Part shown: positions 5,260 through 11,311 of the stretch, piece after piece | How positions within the stretch are numbered: the first letter of the stretch is position 1 | How the letters are laid out: every line of letters starts with the position of its first letter | From: JAQBDA01 sp964525785 | GTDB lineage: Bacteria > Chloroflexota > Anaerolineae > Anaerolineales > UBA4823 | Reading direction: 5' to 3' | Assembly (NCBI GenBank): GCA_964525785.1 | Contig: CAZGIX010000152.1 | Coordinates: 1-11,311 of the forward strand | Length of the DNA stretch: 11,311 bases | The notes under the pieces: model-generated | Database searches by the model: none | What the model was told of the DNA's origin: nothing | Seen by the model: the letters and a program-made list of their open reading frames with translations, nothing else | Translations under genes and position numbers: made by a program

Positions 5260-8160
5260 ATGAACCCCAGATCGAAGATCTCGGCAATCGCTCGTGGTTT
5301 GCTGGTGATAGCCCTATTGGGTGGACTCCTCCATGGATCCAGCCAGCCAGCTATCGCTGCCACACAGATCGACATCCTCGGCCCGAATGGCAGTGTAGGG
5401 TTTGGAAGCTCGGTGACCGTGCTGCCCAACGGTAACATTGTAGTGGCCGACCCCTGGTACAGCGGGATCGCAACGTTAGCGGGGGCGGTCTACCTGATTG
5501 ACGGCGGTAGCGGTGCACTGATCAGCATGCTGGTTGGAACGACAGCCGAGGATCAGATCGGCTCCAAGGGTGTGATCGTTCTGAGCAACGGCAACTACGT
5601 GGTGCGCAGCCCTAATTGGGACAATGGCGCAGCGGTGGATGCTGGAGCGGCCACCTGGGGGAGCGCCATCAGCGGAGTCTCCGGCGCGGTTTCAGATGCC
5701 AATAGCCTGGTGGGCAGCACGGGGGAATTGGTCGGCAATGGGGATGTGATTCCATTGAGCAATGGCAACTACGTGGTGAGCATCCCCACCTGGCACAACG
5801 GGGCGGTGTCGATGGCCGGGGCTGCCACCTGGGGAGATGGGACGAGCGGGGTCAGCGGTACAATCTCAGCCTTCAACAGCCTGGTGGGCAGCTCTTTTTT
5901 GGATGCGGTCGGTGGTGATGTGATCCCACTGAGCAATAGCAACTACGTGGTACGCAGCCTTCAATGGCACAACGGAGCAACAAACTATGCCGGGGCGGTC
6001 ACCTGGGGGGATGGGACAGGCGGGGTTACTGGCGTGGTCTCAGCCGCCAACAGCCTGGTGGGCAGCCAGGCGTATGATGGTGTCGGTTTTGGCGGTGTGA
6101 CCGTTCTGAGCAATGGCAGCTACGTGGTGCTCAGCCATAACTGGGACAACGGCGCCGTGGAAAATGCCGGGGCGGTCACCTGGGGGAGCGCGAACGGCGG
6201 GGTTACCGGCGTGGTTTCGGCAGCCAACAGCCTGGTGGGAAGCCAGGCCAATGATTACGTCGGCTGTTTAGATCCGCATGGAAATTGCTTTGATCAGGGA
6301 GTTACCCCCCTGAGCAACGGCGGCTATGTGGTTGGCAGCCCCGGCTGGGATAACGGCGCAGTGGAAAACGTTGGGGCGGTCACCTGGGGGAGTGGGACAG
6401 GCGGCTTGGCCGGCCCGGTCTCAGCTGCCAACAGCCTGGTGGGCAGCACAGCCGGTGATCAGGTCGGCTCTTTAGGCGCCATCCCGCTGACCAACGGCGG
6501 CTATGTGGTGAGCAGCCCCGCCTGGAATTACGGCGCTTTGGAGGATGCCGGGGCAGTCACCTGGGGGAGCGGTACAGGTGGCATCGCCGGCGCGGTCTCA
6601 GCCGCCAACAGCCTGGTGGGCAGCAAGAGCTATGATATGGTCGGCGAAGGGGATGCGACGGCACTGACCAACGGCAATTACGTGGTGAGCAGCCCCGGCT
6701 GGGATAACGGTGCAGTGACGAGCGCCGGGGCAGCCACCTGGGGGAGCGGGACCGGCGGCATCGCCGGCGCGATCTCCGCCGCCAACAGCCTGGTGGGCAG
6801 CACGAACAATGATATGGTCAGCAGCGGAGGTGTGGCCCCGCTGAGCAACGGCAGCTACGTGGTGAGCAGCCCCGAGTGGGACAACGGAGCAGCATACGCG
6901 GCTGGAGCCGCCACCTGGGGGGATGGGACGAGCGGGGTCTCTGGCATGGTCACGGTCGCTAACAGCCTGGTAGGCAGCCAGGCCGGAGATCAGGTGAGCT
7001 CGTTGGGTGTCACCCCGCTGACAAACGGCAGCTACGTGGTGAAATCCCCCTTTTGGGACAATGGCGTAGTGACGGATGCCGGGGCAGCCACCTGGGGGAG
7101 TGGGACAGGCGGAGTTACCGGAGCGGTATCAGCCGCCAACAGCCTGGTGGGCAGCACGGCCTATGACAAAATCGGCTGTTATGAAGATCTTTCAGATATC
7201 TGCTCTGATCAGGGAGTAACCCCGTTGAACAACGGCAGCTACGTGGTGCTCAGCCCCGCCTGGGATGATGGCGCCGGGGTGGATGCCGGGGCGGTCACCT
7301 GGGGGAGTGGGACAGGCGGCTTGGCCGGCGTGGTCTCGGCTGCCAACAGCCTGGTGGGCATCATGATAGCCAGCGATATACAATTCTACCTCCAGGTTGT
7401 CTATCCGTTGAGCAACGGCGACTACGTGGTGAAAAGCCCTAACTGGGCCAACGGAGCGATAAACGCCGCCGGGGCGGTCACCTGGGGCAGCGGGACGGGC
7501 GGTGTTGCCGGCGCAGTCTCGGCCCTCAACAGCCTGGTGGGCAGCACATCCGGTGATCAGGTCGGCGCTTCAGGCGTCATCCCACTGACCAACGGCAGCT
7601 ACTGGGTGAAATCCCCTTACTGGGACAATGGTGCAGTGTATAACGTTGGGGCGGTCAGTTGGAGTATTGGAGCCAACGGTATATACGGACCGGTCACCAC
7701 CGATAACAGCGTGCTCGGCGCGAGCTTAGGCGGCGGCATTGGAATGTTTCCTCGATACGATGCTGTCCACGATCAGCTTGTGGTTGGCCGGCCGGCGGAC
7801 AATATCGTCACCCTCTTCACCACACGAACCTTGCCCGGCGCGTTCCTCAAGAGCAGTCCAACGAACGGCTCCACCGGTCTCACGACCAGTCCGACGCTTG
7901 CCTGGGGCGCGAGCAGCGCTGCAGCGAGCTACGAATACTGTTACGACACGACCGACGATGATGCCTGCGACAGTTGGATCAGCAACGGCCCAGCTACCAG
8001 CCAAGCCTTGAGTGGGTTGAGCACTAACACCATTTATTACTGGCAGGTGCGCGCCATCAACGGAGATGGCGCTACCTATGCCGACAACGGCGCCTGGTGG
8101 AGCTTCACGACATCTCAAACATCTGAAGTTTTTCTATATTTGCCAATGGCGATAAAGTAG
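5260..8160 (+). CDS. Secreted repeat protein: WDNG-type repeats, FN3-like domain, C-terminal LPMAIK tail
   Basis: A 966-aa exported protein. Residues 1-33 form a Sec signal peptide (basic start, LLVIALLGGLL core, cleavage AIA|ATQ). From residue 89 twelve repeats of ~59 residues follow, with consensus NSLVGSxAxDQVGSxGVxPLSNGxYVVxSPxWDNGAVxxAGAVTWGSGTGGVxGxVSAA. A degenerate, FG-GAP-like unit precedes them (~36-88) and another degenerate unit follows (816-858). The repeat resembles a Pfam repeat of unknown function (I believe DUF5650; unchecked). A fibronectin-III-like domain (about 863-953, ending IYYWQVRAINGDG...WWSFTT) and the tail VFLYLPMAIK close the protein. The only cysteines are three close pairs: 336/343, 640/648 and 894/903. 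A beta-propeller-like extracellular binding or adhesion role is inferred; no enzyme motif is seen. The start has AAGGAGG eight bases upstream. Confidence 0.93.
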   Translation: MNPRSKISAIARGLLVIALLGGLLHGSSQPAIAATQIDILGPNGSVGFGSSVTVLPNGNIVVADPWYSGIATLAGAVYLIDGGSGALISMLVGTTAEDQIGSKGVIVLSNGNYVVRSPNWDNGAAVDAGAATWGSAISGVSGAVSDANSLVGSTGELVGNGDVIPLSNGNYVVSIPTWHNGAVSMAGAATWGDGTSGVSGTISAFNSLVGSSFLDAVGGDVIPLSNSNYVVRSLQWHNGATNYAGAVTWGDGTGGVTGVVSAANSLVGSQAYDGVGFGGVTVLSNGSYVVLSHNWDNGAVENAGAVTWGSANGGVTGVVSAANSLVGSQANDYVGCLDPHGNCFDQGVTPLSNGGYVVGSPGWDNGAVENVGAVTWGSGTGGLAGPVSAANSLVGSTAGDQVGSLGAIPLTNGGYVVSSPAWNYGALEDAGAVTWGSGTGGIAGAVSAANSLVGSKSYDMVGEGDATALTNGNYVVSSPGWDNGAVTSAGAATWGSGTGGIAGAISAANSLVGSTNNDMVSSGGVAPLSNGSYVVSSPEWDNGAAYAAGAATWGDGTSGVSGMVTVANSLVGSQAGDQVSSLGVTPLTNGSYVVKSPFWDNGVVTDAGAATWGSGTGGVTGAVSAANSLVGSTAYDKIGCYEDLSDICSDQGVTPLNNGSYVVLSPAWDDGAGVDAGAVTWGSGTGGLAGVVSAANSLVGIMIASDIQFYLQVVYPLSNGDYVVKSPNWANGAINAAGAVTWGSGTGGVAGAVSALNSLVGSTSGDQVGASGVIPLTNGSYWVKSPYWDNGAVYNVGAVSWSIGANGIYGPVTTDNSVLGASLGGGIGMFPRYDAVHDQLVVGRPADNIVTLFTTRTLPGAFLKSSPTNGSTGLTTSPTLAWGASSAAASYEYCYDTTDDDACDSWISNGPATSQALSGLSTNTIYYWQVRAINGDGATYADNGAWWSFTTSQTSEVFLYLPMAIK
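5524..7704 (+). repeat. Twelve in-frame ~177-bp tandem repeats
   Basis: Units begin at 5524, 5701, 5875, 6049, 6226, 6430, 6607, 6784, 6961, 7138, 7345 and 7528, and the next degenerate unit at 7705. Lengths are mostly 174-177 bp. Units 5 (204 bp), 10 (207 bp) and 11 (183 bp) are longer, always by a multiple of three. DNA similarity is high around AACAGCCTGGTGGGCAGC and GTCACCTGGGGGAGCGGGAC, so recent duplication and recombination between units are plausible. Confidence 0.93.
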
Positions 8161-8255
8161 CTTCCAAATCCTCAATCATACGAAGTTCACAAAATCTCAC
8201 CCCAGGGAGTCAGCGTTGCAACGGGCTCCGTCGCCTCAGACGCGGCGATCGGGTG
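8161..8255. other. Short convergent intergenic region
   Basis: This 95-bp gap separates two long convergent genes. It contains a perfect 10-bp palindrome CGTTGCAACG (8214-8223) but no stem followed by a U-run on either strand, so I see no convincing intrinsic terminator here. Confidence 0.5.
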
Positions 8256-11180
8256 CTAACCATCCGGCGCGGCAGGCAAGGCTTCGTACACCGTGATATT
8301 CCAGGTGGTGGTGTCTCCCTGCCCGAAGGCATCTGTCACAGTCAATGCAACGGTGAATTTGCCCGCTACGGGGAAAGTGTACTCGACGATTTCCCCTTCC
8401 AGGCTGGTATCATCCCCCATATCCCACTGGTAGCTGGTGATGCTGGCATCGGAGAGGGAGTCGGATCCATCGAAGATGACCGGCGTCGCCGTGTCCCCTG
8501 TGGGTGGGGCGATAATCACGGCAACCGGCATCGGTGGCGGCGCGGATGATTCCTGCGCCAGGATACTGATCACCCAGGTGGAATAGCTGGTCTCATTGTT
8601 CGCATCTACAACGGTCAGAACCACCTGGAAATCCCCGGCATCCGGGTACGCGTGGGTGACGATCGCACCTGTCGCCTGATCCCCATCCCCGAAATCCCAC
8701 TGGTATGCCACGATCCCAACCCCCGATTGCGACTCGGAGCCATCGAAGGTCACTTCCTGGCCTGTCTCAGCCTGGCGAGGGGCATCGATGATTGCCTGGG
8801 GAGGGACGGGGTCGACCGGCGGCTCCACGACCGGCGGCTCTCCAGGCTCGGTTGGCTTGGGCGGTGTATTCTGGAAGAACATCACCTCGTCGGTGCGATT
8901 GTACATCCGTAACCCGGTATCGCCGACTTCAAACCGCACTACCCGGTCCAAATACGCCCAAAAAGTGAGTTCCTGCGTATAAAGCGGCTCGGGGCAGGCT
9001 GCGTTCGTGCTGTTCAACTCGTCAATCGTGATCCGGTTGTTAGTGGCGATGAATATGCCGGTGTAATTGTTGCAGCCGGTGTATCCACTCACCCTGCCAA
9101 AGGAATCGAAGTAAGCGGTCGGCACGCTGCCCGAAATTGCGTTGAGATCCCCGATGGCATGTAGATACCACTGGCGATTGATCAGCAGCGAGCGCGGCGT
9201 CCCAGGGGGCGTGTTTTCAGGTGGAGTGGAAGTGTAGACAAGTGGGCCGCCTCTGGTGAGCAAGATGAGCTGACCGCCCGATAGGGCGTAGGTGGTTGCC
9301 TGCGGGAGCATACCGATGTAAAGCCCTTCCTGTTCCATCACGCCATCCGGGCTGGCGCAGGTGCTCTGTTTGGTCGCCGCCGTGCCAACCACGAAACCGG
9401 CGTTGATCGAGATAGAGTAGCTGTTGCAGCCGGCTGAGCCGCTAATCGAGCCGCTCACCGAATCCGGGTTGACGAAGAACTGGGCTGTGATCTGCGTCCC
9501 GCCGACCAACGGCTGCCCGTTGATCGCTGCCAGGAACCAGGAAGTACCCTGCAGCGGACGCAGATCGATTGCCGGTACCGCCTGCACCGGCACGGCGACA
9601 AAGCTCAGCATCTGCTCCTCGCCGTAGGGGATCTTCAGCACATCGCCGATGATGGTGTACTGGCTGGCGTTGGTGAGCGCCTGCAGGTATTCCGCCTCTT
9701 GCTCAGCCAGCGGAGATGGGCAGGCCATCTTCGTGGTGGCAGGCATATTGATGTGGATTTCAGTCAGAGAAGCGACATAGGTGGTGTTGTATTCGTTGCA
9801 GCCGCTCCGCCCTTGCAGCAAGCCGGAAGGCGCGCCTGGCTGGCGGGTGAAAAATGCGGTGAAATCCGAGCCTTCTACCGGGGCAGTGGGGTTCGCTCTA
9901 TCCCCCAGGGCCGTGAGGCGCCAGTTCGTGCCTTCCAGCGGGGTACGGTTGGCGACAAACGCCAGTGTGCCTCCCGAGGCAGTGATGGTCATCTGGTCCG
10001 CCAGGATCTGGTAGCTCTGCATACCTTCCAGGGCAGCCATGTACGCCCGCTCTGTCTCGGCGGTATCGGGCGGGCAGGCCATCCGGGTGGTGATGGATTG
10101 GCGGATAGCAATGCTCTCTCCATCCAGGGTGTAGCCGGCATTGAAGTTATTGCATACCACCAGTCCACCTACCGTGCCGGTGTTGGCGACTTCACCGGGG
10201 ATGAACTGCACGGTCAGTGGGACGTTTTCAGCTGCCGGTTCGCCGTTGAATGCCGCCAGCGTCCACAGGGTGTACTCCAGCGGCAGGGCAATCGACGTGT
10301 AGGTGAGCTTTCCCGCCCCGCCGTCGTAGGTGATCTCCAGCCTCGAGCCAGTGATCACGTAGCTCTCGGCCTGCGAAATTGCACCCAGGTAAGCAGCTTC
10401 TTGCTCCATCCCCAACGAGCAGAACATGCGCGTCGATGCAGGCTGCGTGATCGCCAGGCTGCCATCCTGGACGGTGTAGCTCGCAGCATAGGAATTACAG
10501 CCAGCGTTACCGGTCAGGCTGCCGTCCTCGGAAAATCGCGCCGTGACCGATGCGCCGGGGGTGATCTGAGTGGGCTGGTCCGGGCTGCCAAGAGAGACCA
10601 GCATCCAGTTCGCGCCGACCAGCGGTTTTTCCTCTGGGACGTACACCAGCACGCCCTCGCTGCCATCCCCGGGATCATAAAATATCTGCAGGCGACCTTC
10701 GCCCGTGAATGCTAGGCGCCTGGCCTGCTGCAGTGCAGCCAGGTAGGCGGCCTCCTGGTCGCTGCCCGTTTCACAGAACATCATCGTGGAAACTAACGGG
10801 CCGACGCTGATCTGGTCGCCGCTCAGGGTGTAGCCGCCAGAGTAGCTATTGCATCCGCCAGATCCGCCGACGGTTCCATCGGAAGCAAAGGCAGCCGTGA
10901 TGGTGATGCCGGCTTCTACCACGCCGGGATTCGCCGGATCGACTGAGGGTACCAACACCCAGAGCTGACCCTGCAATTGGGGTGAATAATCGGGGGTAGG
11001 TGACGGGAGCAGCGTGGGTGTCTGCGGCACGGTGGTAGGCGCTGCCACCTGGGTCGGCGTAGGTTGGGCCGGCGCCGGCGCCGGCTGGCAGGCGCTCAGC
11101 AGCAAAGCGAAGAAGACGATCAGGGATAAGTAATCAGGCATCCTACCGAGGGGGGATGGACGGTTGCGTATCATGCTCAT
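8256..11180 (-). CDS. Surface lipoprotein with six META (HslJ-like) domains and two PKD domains
   Basis: A 974-aa lipoprotein. The signal sequence ends in the lipobox L-S-A-C with Cys31, followed by a Pro/Thr-rich stalk (32-68). Six META/HslJ-type (DUF306) domains lie at about 69-182, 187-298, 300-411, 415-531, 542-650 and 666-770. Each has a GCNxY-like turn, a second cysteine in TxMxC or equivalent, and an acidic stretch before an ALxxAxxY helix. Cysteine pairs are 110/136, 228/254, 343/369, 461/487, 585/608 and 703/729. Two PKD domains follow (795-873 and 884-964), with YQWDFGDG and YQWDMGDD cores. It should be anchored outside the membrane; META domains occur in heat-shock/envelope proteins and PKD domains in binding or adhesion proteins. 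The substrate is unknown. The start at 11180 was preferred to 11216 because AGGAGA (11189-11194) is eight bases upstream. It converges with the repeat-protein gene. Confidence 0.92.
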   Translation of the reverse strand: MSMIRNRPSPLGRMPDYLSLIVFFALLLSACQPAPAPAQPTPTQVAAPTTVPQTPTLLPSPTPDYSPQLQGQLWVLVPSVDPANPGVVEAGITITAAFASDGTVGGSGGCNSYSGGYTLSGDQISVGPLVSTMMFCETGSDQEAAYLAALQQARRLAFTGEGRLQIFYDPGDGSEGVLVYVPEEKPLVGANWMLVSLGSPDQPTQITPGASVTARFSEDGSLTGNAGCNSYAASYTVQDGSLAITQPASTRMFCSLGMEQEAAYLGAISQAESYVITGSRLEITYDGGAGKLTYTSIALPLEYTLWTLAAFNGEPAAENVPLTVQFIPGEVANTGTVGGLVVCNNFNAGYTLDGESIAIRQSITTRMACPPDTAETERAYMAALEGMQSYQILADQMTITASGGTLAFVANRTPLEGTNWRLTALGDRANPTAPVEGSDFTAFFTRQPGAPSGLLQGRSGCNEYNTTYVASLTEIHINMPATTKMACPSPLAEQEAEYLQALTNASQYTIIGDVLKIPYGEEQMLSFVAVPVQAVPAIDLRPLQGTSWFLAAINGQPLVGGTQITAQFFVNPDSVSGSISGSAGCNSYSISINAGFVVGTAATKQSTCASPDGVMEQEGLYIGMLPQATTYALSGGQLILLTRGGPLVYTSTPPENTPPGTPRSLLINRQWYLHAIGDLNAISGSVPTAYFDSFGRVSGYTGCNNYTGIFIATNNRITIDELNSTNAACPEPLYTQELTFWAYLDRVVRFEVGDTGLRMYNRTDEVMFFQNTPPKPTEPGEPPVVEPPVDPVPPQAIIDAPRQAETGQEVTFDGSESQSGVGIVAYQWDFGDGDQATGAIVTHAYPDAGDFQVVLTVVDANNETSYSTWVISILAQESSAPPPMPVAVIIAPPTGDTATPVIFDGSDSLSDASITSYQWDMGDDTSLEGEIVEYTFPVAGKFTVALTVTDAFGQGDTTTWNITVYEALPAAPDG

Positions 11181-11204
11181 GGTTATCTTCTCCTCGAAAG
11201 GCAA

Positions 11205-11221
11205 ATTATATACCAATTATA
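11205..11221 (-). promoter_or_regulatory. Twin -10-like boxes upstream of the META lipoprotein gene
   Basis: TATAAT occurs twice on the minus strand, at 11205-11210 and 11216-11221, 25 and 36 bp before the start codon. No convincing -35 hexamer lies at the usual distance from either. Use of the downstream box would give a short leader starting near 11198, just wide enough to hold the ribosome site at 11189-11194. An upstream start at the 11216 ATG would then be impossible, which supports the shorter protein. Confidence 0.4.
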
Positions 11222-11299
11222 GGCAGTTTCCCTGTATCGTGTCCTTTGGCAATGTATCCTTCTTTCAGGAAATTCCAAACGCTCTTTCCGGCGCACGCA

Positions 11300-11311
11300 T
11301 GTCATTCCGAG
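11300..11311. repeat. Possible start of a dispersed repeat cut by the window edge
   Basis: The last 12 bases, TGTCATTCCGAG, match the opening of a very common dispersed palindromic repeat (TGTCATTCCGAG/TGTCATTGCGAG family, from memory). This may be the same broad class as the element at 1241-1338. Only the edge is visible. Confidence 0.35.

Noticed and set aside
8107..8160. The LPMAIK tail considered as a sortase LPxTG signal.
   Set aside because: There is no threonine-glycine, no following membrane helix and no room for a charged tail, so classical sortase anchoring does not fit.
9699..10715. A 338-codon open frame on the plus strand opposite the META lipoprotein gene.
   Set aside because: It lies wholly antisense to a clearly recognised protein. 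Its Arg/Gln/His-rich composition is what a GC-rich gene produces in reverse, and it shows no domain.

Overview
The window looks like chromosomal DNA from a bacterium of the Chloroflexota, probably an Anaerolineae-type lineage. This is an inference from several things: the moderately high GC; scattered palindromic intergenic repeats; a reductase with fused MetV and MetF parts; a lipoprotein with serial META domains; and an exported protein ending in a short hydrophobic tail with an LPxxxK core. No rRNA or tRNA is present to settle the taxonomy, and no phage, IS, integron or CRISPR was seen.

Left part (1-2196). A peroxide-stress unit reads leftwards: a PerR-type Fur-family repressor followed by the N-terminal 199 codons of the catalase-peroxidase katG, which is cut by the window edge. 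A perfect GATAAT-C-ATTATC dyad lies beside the perR -10 box. Behind the promoter are a REP-like palindromic element and a strong hairpin that probably terminates the next leftward operon. That operon has two genes overlapping by ATGA: a 72-aa Xre/Cro-type regulator and a four-helix membrane protein. Its promoter overlaps two matching operators, and the transcript is predicted to be leaderless.

Middle (2197-4815). A rightward four-helix membrane protein (DUF420-like) is followed by a convergent 85-aa gene of unknown function. Next come four tandem ~82-bp palindromic repeats that end 7 bp beyond the stop of a leftward metVF fusion. That fusion encodes an eight-cysteine MetV domain joined to a methylenetetrahydrofolate reductase barrel (one-carbon/folate metabolism). 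Its start was moved to an ATG with a strong ribosome binding site.

Right part (4816-11311). Two large convergent genes encode exported cell-surface proteins. The rightward one (966 aa) has a signal peptide, twelve ~59-residue repeats flanked by two degenerate ones, a fibronectin-III-like domain and a C-terminal VFLYLPMAIK tail. The leftward one (974 aa after start correction) is a lipoprotein with a Pro/Thr-rich stalk, six META (HslJ-like) domains each with a cysteine pair, and two PKD domains. The two have no obvious metabolic link and together form a surface-protein locus. The least explained items are the repeat protein with its cysteine inserts and tail, the six-META lipoprotein, and the operator-embedded leaderless promoter.
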